DNA of 64,000 nucleotides from Arabidopsis thaliana (GCF_000001735.4 NC_003070.9:5208001-5272000), one strand, 5' to 3'. Numbered from the stretch's first letter, positions 20,477 to 33,591 are shown. Numbers and translations: made by a program. The notes: generated by a model from the letters alone, not told the origin.

Positions 20477-23017
20477 TTAGAGAACCTCATGTTTAATATC
20501 TTCCTCCACTGCTTCTGCTTTAACTGTATCAGTTGCCACTTCCTCCTTGATGGTTCCATCTCCTCCCTCCTCCAGTAAATCATCCATTATCATTTCATCC
20601 TCTCCACCATTGATATCCTCTACTTCATCTTCTTCATCTTCATCTCCTACTCCTCCTCCAGGTATCTTTCTCTTCTTTGGCCCATGCTCCATCCTATGAG
20701 TCTCTAATTCCTTGTCCATCGTTTCCTGCAAATTCATACCCTCGTTGTTTGCTTTCCTTGCCTTCCTTGCGTTTTGCCACCTCTCCAGCTCTTTCTCAAC
20801 ATTACCCAGACACTGCTCTTCTATCTCCTTTTGATACTCACTCACTTCTTGTCTCCTTGCTGCCTTCCATTCTAAGAATGTCTGCATCAACACAAAACCA
20901 GTCACATCAAATATCCCATAGCATGCATGTCAAAACTTTCTTCATTTACAAACTACAACACCTTACCCGCTCTTTCTGTTGTTCTACCTCACTTGTATCT
21001 TCTTCCAAAGGCTTCACTGGTGCATAGTATATCCGTGGCTCTGCTTTAGTCCTGAAACACCCGTCCACATGCAAATCAAATTAAATAAGTTTTGACAGAA
21101 ACCTTTATATCAGCTACCAATTTCTACCTATAGCACCAAACATTGCCTTTGTATGCACGTGAATGGAAACTTATCTTTGCCTCTATAAAATTGTCAATAT
21201 GCACACTTTTTGGACCGAAATAAAAAATAACCTGCAAATGAAATACATAGCAGTTAGCAATCTCATCACTGAGACTCATCATGCAGAGTAAGTAAGGGTA
21301 CGCTATAGAACTAAATCACACGCAGTAACAGCATGTCAACACTACCTTATAAAATTGCTAAGTTTCTTTTGGTGCTCACTCCATTGAAGGAAAAGCAATT
21401 CCAATTTCTTTTGTTCTGCTTTAGCAGCAACACGAGCCCGAAGAGTCTGATTGACCAGTTAAATTGAGTATATCAGATCTTTACTACACAAGACTGCCAT
21501 TTGGAATGGTATGCAAAGAGAAAAAAACTTAAGCTGGCCACTTACAAGATCTCTTCTCCTCTTTTCAGTCAAATTTTCACGCTCCTGCAGCCTCAGTCGT
21601 TCACTTTCTTCACGAGCCTTTTCCTCCGCCTATAAGAGTAGGAGGGATACAATGAACAAACACTGCTAATGCATTGTAGTACTAAAGATGATGCTAAGGA
21701 ATAAACGCACTCCTAACTGGACATATAATGATACCTATACCTATACCCAATTCCAATATAGACACCCATATCTAGAGAGATTTAGGCTTCCCTACAACGC
21801 TACTTAAGCCAAAAGAAACTGAAGGAAAATGCTGTCTTAGTTTAAAGTACAAAAATGTACAAAAGAAACTGAAGGAAGATGAAGATTATCAATTCAAGTA
21901 CAAAAATATGGCGTTTCCCTTAAAAAAACAGTAACAAGCTTCATAAAATATCTCCAAGTGAATATGGTGTGTGCTTACCCTTTGTAGAGCTGCAGTTCGT
22001 CGGGCGTATGCATCTGTTCCAGAACGCTGCTTATCTTCTTTTCTGAACTTCTGCAAAAATAAAGAGTGAGAAGTGAGAATACAATAAATTGAATAAAGAA
22101 TGAAAAATCTAACTGAACATGAATCAAGCTAATCCATGAGACAAGAGGTTCATGTGAATCTCAGCAAATACCTCCAAAGTCCCTAGAAGATTCCCTAGCA
22201 TTCTTCTGTTCCTATTAACCAGTTTAGGATCCTCATTCTTAGGTAAAACCCTTGGTGCAGGCTCCGGCAATGCAAAAGCTTCGTAACGCTGATAAGAGCA
22301 AAATAACAACAACCACTGAGTAAACAGTCGCTTCGTTCTCATAAAAAGGATTTATGGGAGGAATTTGATTTACCTTATTGGTCCGTCGTTGTTCTGCATC
22401 TCTCTGGGACCAACTTCCACGATGAAGACCAGATTGCTTCTTGTCACTTTGATCAGAAGTCCCATTCTCACCAACTTTAACCTGGGTTCCATTACCATCA
22501 ACTGGAAATTCTCCATCTTTACTAACATCTTCACCGTCGACCTAAAGTATCCCGTTAAAGTTAAGTAACCACTTCGTTCGATCTATCAATGAGAATGCAA
22601 TTACTTTCCGAACACAAATTACCTTAACAACGGCGGAAGACAATCTCCTTTTAGCAGGAGGCTCGTCTTCTACGTCATTCCTCTCCGCCTTCAAAAACAC
22701 ACAATATCCAATAATCAATTACCGCAATCTGTTTCATCTCAAAGGAGAGATAGAGAAGACTTACAGGTCGAGGAAAGCCTCTACGGCCTTGGTTGCGAGG
22801 AGCGACGTTTGAGAAGCCTCCACGGCGGAGTCCACGAGGGTCACGAAGCCTCTCCGTAATCTGAACAGGATAGAGAATTAAACAATCGCCGTCAACAGAG
22901 ATTTGTAAAGTGAGAATGAGATTGAGGTGGAGATAGTACCTCACGCTGTTGACGGTGAAGCTCATCGATCTCATGCCGTAGCTCTTCCGCTGTCTTCTCC
23001 AAGGCGGTGTCTCCCAT
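20477..23017 (-). CDS. Pinin/SDK/memA-domain protein, splicing-associated
   Basis: Ten exons (22940-23017, 22765-22860, 22623-22688, 22374-22541, 22172-22288, 21979-22050, 21546-21629, 21346-21446, 20967-21051, 20477-20881) give 423 residues. The middle (about residues 135-275) is the pinin/SDK/memA domain: RMLGNLLGTLEKFRKEDKQR, then Arg/Glu-rich helices (EEKAREESERLRLQERENLT) and LELLFLQWSEHQKKLSNFIR. The N-terminus has an RG-rich stretch (PRGLRRGGFSNVAPRN). The C-terminus is very acidic (DEDEEDEVEDINGGEDE) and ends KHEVL. Pinin proteins join the exon-junction and splicing machinery in animals; a nuclear RNA role here follows from family membership only. The stretch 21130-21232 is intronic, although it looks open. 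Confidence 0.94.
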
Positions 23018-23551
23018 CGTCGCCGTTGCTCAGAAATTTTGCTCGAAACCCTTAGAAGAAGAAACCAAATCTTTTTGTTTATGGGCTTTAAAAGGCTTTT
23101 ACTTCACTATCCGTCCAACATAACTTCACAAAAGCCACTATGAGAAGAAACCAAAAATCTTAGTTATTAATTGATATAAAATTTAATTTTAATGCAAATT
23201 TTCTGAAATTCTATAAATGTTTCTTATATGAAATTTTTTCTTTCAATATTTGAGTTTAAATCAAAAAAATATAAGATAAGAAAATATAATGTGGAAGAAA
23301 AACCTAGGTTGCATGAAATCGAAATCACGTGTGTGGAAGCGATTTTTCTAAAAAAAGTTTCATTATAACATTCAAAGTACTACTTCTTCTCTGTTTTTGA
23401 GTTGCAACTTTTATTTCTAAATAGGTTCTTCTTGATGAATAATTTTTACATTACAACAAAAATAAACTCACATTAAGAGAAGAAAAGAAAAAAAGAGGAA
23501 GCAAAGCTTTATTGCAAGAAATGTTTCACAAGAAAACAGAGTGTATAGTGG
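23018..23551. other. Intergenic, AT-rich: pinin-like gene promoter and ABCG35 3'UTR
   Basis: 534 bp. It contains the leader and promoter of the pinin-like gene and the 3' flank of ABCG35, both on the minus strand. Very AT-rich between 23150 and 23300. No ORF or repeat unit. Confidence 0.65.
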
Positions 23552-26500
23552 TTATCTAGACTGGAAGTTGAGAGTCTTGATGCAAAATGCGAAGATGAAG
23601 GCAAAAAAGACAGTGAAGCCAACTAGTACTCCGGCCACAGGTCCCATGTAGTCTGATTCAAAACCATATTGATCTTTAATGTACTGTTTAACAGTGAGGC
23701 CAGGTGCACCACCAAGGAGAGCGATGGGAGTCTCAACGTCACCGTATTGAGAAGTGATCAAACCGTATATGGTCCAAGCAACAGGGCAGATCCAGTAATA
23801 CCAAACCCACCACTTTGGAATTTTGGGTCTAGGGATGAAAAATCCAGAGAAGAGGTTAAAGATACCATAAAAGGCTGATGCAAAGATAGAAGCTACTTGT
23901 TGGTTAGGTGTGAGGGAAACTGTCATCATGCCGTAGTAGGTCCAGTAGAGGAAGGAGAAGTAATTGATGAAGATAAACCACAAGAACTTGGAAGCTTTCC
24001 ACTCGAATCCAACCATAGAGTAGATGATAAGAGAATAGTACGTGGTCTGAATCAAGACATAAGGTAGTTCACAAGTCACCTGGGAGATAGCATAAGGTAT
24101 AGCTGAGTACATCCCAGCAGCTTTTTCTCTGTAGAACACTGTTCTTTCCACTGCCACCATTGGTTGTACTGTTGAGCAGTTGTTTATACCAACGAATACA
24201 ACTGCTGCGTAGATTGCTCCGATCACCATCGTTAGATCTTGTACGTTTGATCTCTTACCTCCGATTTGCCAGAAGACAGAGCCGATCATGAGAGATGTTG
24301 CCAATGTGAAGATGAACCTGACAAGGTTGTAGTCAGGAGATCTCCAATAAGTCCACCACTGCTTCCATAGACATGATTTGAATTGTCCCCATGTGTTCTG
24401 TGAAAACTGTGTGGCAAAGTAGAGATCAGTCGCTCCTTGGGGAGGCACGCTTAGTTCTTGCACCAGCGCCTTGTTCCGCCTGAGACAGAACCATTCATAT
24501 GTTAATTAGTTAGATCAAGTATCATCATCACATCATTAGCAAATATATTTTTGTTGTGTTCACTTACTGGCATAAGGCTGAAGCCTTATATAGCTCAGCA
24601 AAGTCAACTCCAAGCTTTAACTCGGCCGCAAGGGAGCTAGCTTCCAGCATCCAAGTGGCCGGGTTGTATTTTTCCGGAATCTTTGGCACTCCAGGGAAGG
24701 ATTCAAAGTACTCAACAACCTTGTGAGAGTTTCGGCCTAAGGGACCAGAGTAGATCACATGTCCTCCTCTCTTCATTAGTAGTAGTTCGTCAAAGGCCTC
24801 AAAGATATCAATGCTCGGTTGGTGGATGGTGCACACAACAGTTCTCCCTGTGTCCACTGTGTTTCTCACAGCTCTCATAACAATAGCAGCTGCTCTAGCA
24901 TCCAACCCTGAAGTTGGCTCGTCCATGAAGATGATTGAAGGGTTAGCTACAAGCTCAACAGCGATTGTTAATCTCTTTCTCTGTTCCGTGGAAAGCCCTG
25001 TGACCCCCGGTAAACCAACAATTGCATCTCTCAGATCCACCAACTCCACTAACTCCATAACTTGATCCACAAACATCAATTTATCCTCTTTGCTTACTTC
25101 CTTAGCAAGGCGAAGGAAAGCAGAGAAGATAAGTGATTCTCTTACTGTGACTTGTGGAGAGTGAATGTCTGTTTGTTCACAGTAACCAGAGATTCTAGCA
25201 AAAGTCTCTTGTTTCTTTGGGAATCCAGATACTCTTACGTCTCCTTCTATGTATCCACCTGTTTTCCTTCCGGCCAAAACGTCCATCAAAGTTGTCTTAC
25301 CCGCACCGCTCACCCCCATCAACGCAGTTAAAACTCCTGGCCTAAATGCGCTTGTCACTCCTTTTAGAAGTTGCAGCCTCGTTTCTTGAACTCCTTGTTC
25401 CCTCATTTCCTGCACCATCCAATTCTATATGAGTTTCTTTTTTTGTTTCTATTAATAATAACAATAAGTTTAACTAGTTTTCAAAGTATTACCGCAGGCA
25501 TGTCAACAAAGTATTTAACATCGTCAAATGACATAGCTAGAGGAGTGAAAGGAAGAACCATTCCTTTCTTGGCGCTCACACTCTCCATCTCAGTCTCCTC
25601 TGTTTTCCATAAAAGAGTAAATTCTTAATATTATTGTTTTTTGGTTTATATAATGAATTCTTAAGATGTAAACAATGGAATATACTTACTATTGGATCCA
25701 GCTTTGCCTTTAGCCTCTTCGTCTTCTTCTTTTGGAAGTATAGCTTGTGCCTTCCCAAGGGCTGTTGTCATGATACACATATAAGTAACTTACGGTGACA
25801 ACGAAAACAGAATCAAAAAGAAAAGAAACTTACGGTCTAGATAAGTAAGTGCCAATGTAAAAAAGCCGTTGAAAATGACAGTAAAACCAAGCAAGCCTCC
25901 AACTCCTATCCAGTACCAGTTCTTATCATCAAATACATCCCAAATATTAAGCACACTTGTTCCCAACCTCGTTGTGCTGTTGCCAGACTGCATTTTTTCA
26001 CCAGAAGTAATAATTAATTAGCTACAAGCTACAGGCTGGTGATGAGGACTTACGGAGAAAAGAAAATATGAAGGATTACCATTTTATTCATCCATCTAGG
26101 AGCAAACAATTCATTGACGGTGATGGCATTGAAAGCGTAAGAAAGAGGGGATATCCAATAAGCCCATCTCCACCAAACCGGAATCTCACTTCGAGGAAGA
26201 AGGAAACCTCCAGTCAAGAACACCACTAGTAGAACAAGGACACCGCCGGTATTAGCTATGGTCATGGTTCTACATGTAGATGCAATGAACCTGAATATCC
26301 CAGCAGCCATTTGTTGGATCAAGAATATAATCAAGAACTGTTTAAAGAACCGTTCCGCATCGGGTGCATATCCTATGGAGTAATATGTCACCACCATCCA
26401 TGCTGTAGACTCGAAGATGGAGATTGGAATCCCTAGCAAGAAAGTGGGAAGCGTGTATGTCCATGGTGGGTGAAACAAAAGATCCCTTTGCTTGTAGAAC

Positions 26501-28573
26501 ACGGGAAGTCTCTGTATCGTCATGGCCATCTCTGCAAGACCGTTAAACATGTTGACAATCATTGCGAATAGCAGTGATCCGACGTAGATGTTGGCGTCAA
26601 TCTCATTCCTTGTGTGCATTTCAGTTCTAAGGTAAAGTGTTGAGGTGATTGCGGCAATGATGATGATTTGGACGGTTTTGAAGACATAGAAGAAGGAGTT
26701 TCGCTTCATGAGCATCCACTCTTTGTCCCAACAGCTTTTCAGAAGCTCTGTTTTCTTGATTGAGTATTTGTCAAACATTAGAGCTGCTTTGTGGCTTTTA
26801 GACTTGTCGTACGGTACTGATAGCTCGTTAGATAGTTTAGATCCAACATGGAATTTCTTAAAGCTGCTGGCAAACTCCGACACTGGAATGTATCTATAGG
26901 GTCTGTTTGGATCAACCCAATACTGTTCTTGATCTTTCTTTGAGGTAACCTGTTCCACACGTAAATGTAATTTGTAAGTCACTTTCGGGTCAAATATTAA
27001 TACCAAGTTAGGTCTAACGGTCTAATATATATATTTACCTCTTGCAAGAAATCAGCTGTTCCTTTTCTTTCAGGGCACTTGAACCCAAAGCTCTCAAAGA
27101 ACTCTAGAATATGGTCTCTAGGTCCCTGGTACACAATCTGTCCCTCCGACAATAAGATTATATCATCGAATAGATCAAACGTCTCAGGAGCAGGCTGGAG
27201 AAGAGATATAAGAACTGTGGCTTCTGTGAGGTGAACAATCTGTTGCAAGCATTTCACGATTTGGAAAGTCGTGGAGCTGTCAAGTCCGGTGGATATCTCA
27301 TCCATGAACAGAGTCTTAGTAGGTCCAACGATCATCTCACCAGTTGTCACACGCTTCTTCTGACCTCCTGAAATACCTCTCATCATGTCATCTCCAACTA
27401 TAGTGTCCTTGCAAATGTCAAGCCCTAGAATCTGTTTCATAGAACAATAACATCTATCTCAACATATGAACACTATATAATCGTTTAATCAAGACAATTA
27501 TGTATTTAAGGTTGAGAGGGACTCACTTTGAGAGTATAATCAGTGATAAGACTACTCTTGACGCCTTGAGCAGCAGAGGCCTTCATGAACAAATCAACAT
27601 CAGCTTCTGGAAAAATCCCAGCGTCCTTTTCTCTTCTTGCCAACTCATTTAAAAGATCTGCATCAATAACAAGTAAGATTACTCAATCGACCAACAAAAA
27701 CAAAATCGATAGTTAGTTTGACAAAAAGTCTAAGATTATACCGTAACGGGTACCAACTCCTTGACACCTAGCAGAGAAATCAAGAGTCTCCTTAACAGTC
27801 ATGATACCAACATGAAGATCGTTCTGACTAATGTAAGCAGATGTTTTAATGGGAACAAACTCATTGAGGCGATAACCATTATAGGTTACCTCCCCAGAGA
27901 CGTCAAGAGACTTGTCGAGTTTACCGGCAAGAGCCAACAAAAGCGTGGTCTTCCCGGAAGACGGAGGACCCAACAAAAGTGTCATCCTTGAAGGTTTGAC
28001 GATACCAGAAACATCTTTGAGAATAGTAAGTTGTGCTTTCTTGGCAAGCCTAATTCCGATCATGCCTAGAGCAGCTTCTCCCATGTTTCTCACCGCGTTA
28101 AGAAGCGAAGGAAGAGATCTATCACCGGTGTAACAGTCAGCTTTCACAGTCAAGTGGTCGTACCTCACTTCTACTGTCGGAAGTTGGATCCCAACTCTGT
28201 CGATTCTGTTTCTTAGCTTTGTCAAGATCCGTTCGTTGTCCTGCTCTGCGACTTTGAAGACCATGTCGATGAACTTCTGACGTTCTTCGCCGTCAAGCTT
28301 CGTGACGTCAACTGCTTTGTTGAGGATTTGGTTACCGTAGACGTCGTCTTCGCCTAATTCAGGCATGAGACTTGTGCGGAGACGGTTGTAGGTAGGGAGT
28401 TTCTCGATGGAAGCCCATTTGAGAGCTTCTTCGTCTTCGTTGACAGATTTGGTTCGTCTAGAGCTTGTATTGAATATGTCTTCCATGTTTCTGCTTGCTT
28501 TGCTTACACTACGACTTATGGTTTGCCGCATACTCCCACCTCTGCTCATAGCATGAGCTGGATCGTAATCCAT
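23552..28573 (-). CDS. ABCG35: Full-size ABC transporter of the PDR/ABCG class
   Basis: Nine exons (27742-28573, 27527-27657, 27039-27431, 26080-26949, 25834-25987, 25690-25761, 25493-25599, 24568-25409, 23552-24479) sum to 1442 residues. The order is NBD-TMD-NBD-TMD, as in all pleiotropic drug resistance transporters. NBD1: Walker [11 protein letters not shown] (~201-210), signature SGGQKKRV (~342), Walker B LFMDE (~362). NBD2: Walker [10 protein letters not shown] (~885), signature [10 protein letters not shown] (~992), Walker [13 protein letters not shown] (~1012). TMD1 includes [23 protein letters not shown]2 contains [15 protein letters not shown]. The C-terminus [13 protein letters not shown] is typical of the PDR7/PDR8 (ABCG35/36) pair. 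It is a plasma-membrane exporter of secondary metabolites or auxin-precursor-like compounds in relatives; the exact substrate is not visible. Confidence 0.97.
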
Positions 28574-30095
28574 CTTTAGATCTTATGAATCTTGATCCTG
28601 TTTCTATTAAGTTAAGTGCTTCTTCTTCTTTCTTTTAGACTATTAGACTGATAGGATCCATATGTGAGTAGAAGAAACGGATGATATGTAAATTTCGTTG
28701 AAGAAAACAGAGAAAGAGATAAGCAAAGATGGTGTGTTTGTCAGTGCCTCTGCAGCATTGAGAGAGAAAAGAGTAAGGGACAATGACGAGTGCAAGCTCC
28801 CCCTCTGGTGCTCTCTGTTATTTTATCACAATCTCCAATGAAAACTATAAAGAAAAGCACCACTTGATTGTGCCTTTTAAATTCTTGTGATTATTATAGT
28901 AATCCATGCAATAATGAAACATCTTTTAACAGGATGGCCCATGTGGAAAATGAAGGATGCCTAGTCAATCATACACGAGTTAAAAATTCGATTTATACGT
29001 TTGTATAAGGTTGGTGCTTAATGATGTAGACAGGTTGTCTTTTTTTGGCTTGATTGGTTTTGTTTTTCCTCACCTTCTATTGTCAACAATAGAGCAGGTG
29101 GCCTTTTTAAATTAATAAAAGATTGACGGATTCAAGAGATGGCAATGGACCAATGGTGATAAGAATGAGAGGAGTGATTAGTGCAGAACAGGTATAGAAA
29201 ATTTGGGACTTATGTAAGAAATTGAATTAGTCTACTACGATTAGTTATATTTGGTTATGACTTACTAGTAGACCTCGTACCAACTACACACAATCTACAA
29301 ATGTCAAAGTAACTCGTTATGAGTTCAAACATCTTGACCCCAATTTATGGATGCTATTAGCTTTGTTAATCAAGTAAAGTTATAGTATATCTACTGCGTG
29401 CGTGATTAGTTAAATACCGTAATTAATACGTAACACAGAATGACAGCTATGTAACCGAGTACAAATCCCTGATTAAATTTTCTATGTTTGCGTGTTTGTG
29501 TCTCGGTCAAAATCAATCAGGGCCTTTGCCATCATTTTCAAATTTGTGCGTTTAAAATGCTTTAAAGCACGTGTAATTAACTAACTAATTACAATAATGT
29601 ATATTTGATATGTTTAGTAACGAATCTTGTATTGGAGAAATAAGGGCCTGGGTTGTCGCCAACAAAAGAAGGTAGAGCCTTAGTGAGGATTAGCTGTGAT
29701 TAAATTATATACTTATACATGCTATGATAGTATTTGATTAATAATGTCAGTAATCATGAATATTAATAAACACTCCACCACGCACCACCAGCTCATATGA
29801 CTTGGAAGATTCCCCGCGGACGGGTTCCCTCATCCTGTCTCGATTGTTTCAAAGTCATTTATAAATATTAAATAATAGTACAGTTATATGAGTGTGGTTA
29901 AAATAAAATAATAGACGGTCCAAAAAACAAGCATATGGGTAATAAATTAGTGAGTTTAAGCCCATTTATATTATTATTATCCATTTTAGGCCCATTAACC
30001 CACTAAAGCTCACTGAACTCTGAAGGCATCAGTGTAGTAGCAAATTAGCTCAAGATCCTTTTCACTTCTTCTTCTTCTTCCTTGTGCGCTCGATA
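28574..30095. other. Divergent intergenic region between ABCG35 and SHH1
   Basis: About 1.5 kb, with ABCG35 reading left and SHH1 reading right. The part to about 28800 is the ABCG35 leader/promoter. From about 29930 it is the SHH1 promoter, with AGCCCA (29959-29964) and GGCCCA (29989-29994). The middle is AT-rich with no ORF, tRNA or repeat that I could recognise. Confidence 0.65.
29959..29994 (+). promoter_or_regulatory. Site II-type elements upstream of SHH1
   Basis: AGCCCA and GGCCCA (TGGGCT/TGGGCC in reverse) lie 30 bp apart, 100-135 bp upstream of the SHH1 start. Such pairs bind TCP-type factors in genes of proliferating cells; this is inference from motif alone. Confidence 0.45.
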
Positions 30096-31770
30096 ATGGC
30101 TGCTTCCGATGATTCCTCTCACTATTTCACCGAGTTTACCTTGTCTGAGGTTATCTATGCTTTCTATCATTCGTTTTCTTAGATTAGAGATTCATGCTTT
30201 GTGATCTTATTGCTCTTCTTATTCGAAGATTGTAGACATGGAGAATCTGTATAAGGAGCTCGGTGACCAATCTCTCCACAAAGATTTCTGTCAAACTGTT
30301 GCCTCTACTTTTAGGTACTTTATTCTGAATTTTACGAGAATTTGATCATGTGAATGTGTTTGTTAGAGAATCGAGACACAAGCATTTTGTGGATTTATAG
30401 GAATAGTAGGATTATTGATTTTCATGCACAGTATCTAAAAAATCTTTATGTCTTCTTCCATTTTCTCTTATAGTTGTTCTGTGAATCGGAATGGCAAATC
30501 CTCTATAACCTGGAAACAGGTGCGTCTCTTTTTTCTTCATAGAGCTAACTGGTAAAAAATGCAAATAGAGTAGAAATAACTTTTTTTTTTGAATCAAAAT
30601 GTTTTCAGGTACAGATTTGGTTCCAGGAGAAGCTGAAGCATCAAAGCCAACCAAAATCCAAAACTTTGCCATCTCCCCCTTTGCAGATTCATGACTTATC
30701 TAATCCCAGTTCTTATGCTTCAAATGCCTCAAATGCTACCTTTGTTGGGAATTCTACCTTTGTTCAAACACGAAAAGGTTTTCCTTTTCTTGTGTGCCAT
30801 ATTTGATTCTTTTAGTTAACGCCTTATAACGCCTATGAACATTTTCATACACAGGCAAGGCCTCTGATTTAGCTGATCTGGCTTTTGAGGCTAAATCAGC
30901 GCGGGACTACGCGTGGTAAGAACGTTTCCTTGCATTGAATATCATGTTTCTATTTTTGCTTTAACTCTTGGACTACTGCTAGCATATGACTTTGTTAAGT
31001 GGCCTAAGTAAGAACCTGAAATGTGAACTCTCTGTTGATTGTTAACTCAACGAGGAATGCCCTTACCTATTCAGTGTGAACTTAAGAAAGAACGTTATTC
31101 ATATAAAGCCTAATTTTTGGACTTGTAATATACGTTTGTGTTTTATATCTGTGCTTATTTGCTGGAATTCTGGTCTTTCAGGTATGACGTGTCTTCGTTC
31201 CTTACTTATAGAGTTCTTCGCACTGGTGAACTGGTAAGCTTTTTCTCTTTTGTTTAATGGATGATTTGTTTGCAACTAAGAGTGTCTGCAACAGGAAGTG
31301 CGTGTACGGTTTTCTGGGTTCGACAACCGACACGATGAGTGGGTAAACGTCAAAACATCAGTGCGTGAGCGGTCTATTCCTGTAGAACCATCAGAGTGTG
31401 GGAGAGTGAACGTTGGAGACCTGCTTCTATGTTTCCAAGTAAGGCTGACTTTGATCTAATTATGAAGGATGGAACATTTAACAAAAGAAATTTGAACTTA
31501 AAAATGAAAGTTGGGGTGGTTAATGAGCAGGAAAGAGAGGATCAAGCACTCTACTGTGATGGTCATGTTTTGAATATCAAGAGAGGGATTCATGATCACG
31601 CGAGATGTAACTGCGTGTTTCTTGTTCGCTACGAGCTTGACAATACAGAGGTAAGAAGATTGATCTCAGCCTTTTTGTTGGGTGTGGGAACTATTGACGA
31701 AGTTTTGTGTTAAGTGTATGTTCAGGAATCGCTGGGACTAGAAAGAATTTGCCGCCGCCCTGAAGAGTAA
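30096..31770 (+). CDS. SHH1: SAWADEE homeodomain protein of RNA-directed DNA methylation
   Basis: Nine exons (30096-30149, 30229-30314, 30474-30519, 30609-30777, 30855-30915, 31182-31233, 31295-31438, 31531-31650, 31726-31770) give 258 residues. Residues ~10-75 are a divergent homeodomain, with third-helix text [12 protein letters not shown]. Residues ~120-250 are the SAWADEE domain, starting [17 protein letters not shown], with Cys191 and the cluster HDHARCNC (225-232) suited to zinc binding. The known protein reads histone H3 methylated at K9 and unmethylated at K4 through this domain and recruits RNA polymerase IV for siRNA production. All introns are short with normal borders. It is close to full family length and appears intact. 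Confidence 0.96.
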
Positions 31771-32470
31771 TTTTTTTTGGTTTTGAAGTCATATTTGGAA
31801 GATGCAGTAAACTATGACTATATAGTATATGACTGACCCAAAAATGGAATAACATGCTCATGTATAGACTTCCACTACTAAGTACCTACCGGCCCTAGGA
31901 TTCTATGTTAGTTTTTTTCTGTCAACTATGTGGAATAAAGTGCAAAAGCTTAGAATTGTAAAGGGAATGGTGATGGTACAATGTAATAATACCCAAATGC
32001 TTAACCAGTTAACACCCTATGTAATGTTCAACATACAGTCTCATTCTTGTGAGCAAGACTATTTCTTTCTGTTTACTCATTGCTTCTTGTATATACAATA
32101 CGCAGGTCAATACATTTTGTGAGCTTCGGCTTATTAAGATAAAGATGTGGAAAAAAGCTCATTTAGCACAAAAACTATTTGGAAAGAAATAAATCTTTGT
32201 GCCGAAAGTAATATAACTATCGACCCGCTCTCTGTATTCAATCACACAGCAAAGGTACAACAAGTATCACACTTTCAATAATGCTTTCTCGATACATATC
32301 TCATCCCAAGATCTTCTACAGAAGAATCCATTTGCTTGTAATGGATGCAAAGCAGTCCCTATCTGTTTCTCCAAGACAATCAATGTGTACTCACTCTTTT
32401 CAACACATTGTTTACTTGTTAACACAACAAGATTCGAGCCAAGAACAAGAGAGCTAAGGAGACACGGGAA
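31771..32470. other. Convergent 3' region of SHH1 and CCMH
   Basis: 700 bp between two facing stop codons. It holds both 3'UTRs. Small open frames here (e.g. 31928-32122) have no codon or family signal. No RNA gene or repeat found. Confidence 0.6.
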
Positions 32471-33117
32471 CTACCGGTTGAGCCATCTCCTCAATCGGGA
32501 AACAACTCCCTGAGGAGGAGGGGAAGGTGGAATAAGAACATCAAGAATGGTAACTCTCTCTTTTGGAGTCAATGGTACACCTCTAATAAGGTTCAACGCC
32601 ATGATGTCTACATTTTTCCTTAGCCTGTGCTTCTGGTAAACTATTCCTGCAGCGGTACCTCCAGCAATTATAACCTGTCACACACCAAAAACAAGAGTCC
32701 ATTAAACCTCCGTCCCCATGGAGGTTTCAGTTGTTATTGACAGCTTAAACTGACCGGTGTGAGCCACAAGGCTGCGGTCTGCAAATCAAATTTTGGGGCA
32801 TAAAGCACTGTCTCCCCAAATTCATCCTCCAGCTTACTGTAGATCTCTTTGTCAGTTTTTCCAGCTCCTATCTCATTACGGATCAGCTACAAAACTCAGG
32901 TGTATTAGAAGAGTAGACAGCAAAACTATCTTCAACTTAATCTTTGGAAGAAAAAACGGAGTAAAGGACACACCTGTCTAAGGAGAATAGCGATATCTGC
33001 CTGCGAGTCTTCAATGGACTGACTTCCACACTCAGTGCAGCGAACATTGTGGCTAATGTTTCTGGCCCGAGCGTCCAGCATCTGAGCCTTCTTCCTCTCT
33101 TCGTCTGTTTTCTCCAT
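32471..33117 (-). CDS. CCMH: CCMH, mitochondrial cytochrome c maturation thiol protein
   Basis: Exons 32974-33117, 32755-32886 and 32471-32674 give 159 residues. The diagnostic RCxxC motif is RCTEC at residues 26-30. One membrane helix is visible (TAALWLTPVIIAGGTAAGIV, about residues 80-100), as in bacterial CcmH. The C-terminus is basic (VSRLRRWLNR). In plant mitochondria this inner-membrane protein reduces apocytochrome c thiols so that haem can be attached; its redox motif faces the intermembrane space. I chose the ATG at 33117 because the upstream in-frame extension has no ATG. Two upstream ATGs precede it: a three-codon uORF at 33166 and an overlapping out-of-frame one at 33134. Confidence 0.95.
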
Positions 33118-33420
33118 TGCGCTGACAATTTCATGATATGAGTATTGTGAGTTTTCACACAGGCATTTCGTCGAACACTTTGTGGGCAACAGAGGCTCAG
33201 AGACCCAAAACGTAAGGAACGTAAATTAAGTTATGAAGGGAGAACCTGGGTGGAGAGGAAGCAAGAGAACTCCGAGAAACCGCTTAGTTCGTTCAACGTG
33301 GAGCTCAAAAATGAAACCTTTCGCTTGGGAAATTACTCCGTTTACTAGTAAAAAGTAAACACCCAATCGTCCTCCAGCAATAATAGCGCCGATCCTTCTC
33401 GACAGAGCCGTTTAGAGAAG

Positions 33421-33591
33421 ATGCCGGTGGATCTTCGGCGGGTGAACAAATCGGATCCGAATGTGAAATCGAAAAGGCGCGTGAAAGAGCGTGCGACTGA
33501 GAGTGTGTCCGAAGACGTTTCGCGCGTATACAGTGCTCGTGGGCATAATAAACATGGGCCCTTCAAATATATAATTTGTTTGAAATTGTAA
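33421..33591 (+). CDS. Doubtful small ORF, 56 codons, divergent from CCMH
   Basis: ATG CCG GTG GAT opens a frame of 56 codons ending KYIICLKL. The first ~40 residues are basic and charged (NKSDPNVKSKRRVKERATES), with a base composition less AT-rich than its surroundings. It is divergent from CCMH with about 300 bp between starts. No family is recognised, and it could be chance. It overlaps the TGGGCC element at 33555. Confidence 0.2.
   Translation: MPVDLRRVNKSDPNVKSKRRVKERATESVSEDVSRVYSARGHNKHGPFKYIICLKL

Noticed and set aside
21130-21232. Possible extra exon in the pinin-like gene between exons 8 and 9
   Set aside because: The carried codon phase from exon 8 runs into a stop here; skipping it joins exon 8 to 20967-21051 in perfect frame and restores the family sequence.
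24683-25065. Plus-strand frames opposite ABCG35
   Set aside because: Antisense shadows of the conserved second nucleotide-binding domain.
31396-31713. 105-codon plus-strand frame within SHH1
   Set aside because: It is exon 8 read through both neighbouring introns in the same strand; splice sites and the SAWADEE text show the true structure.
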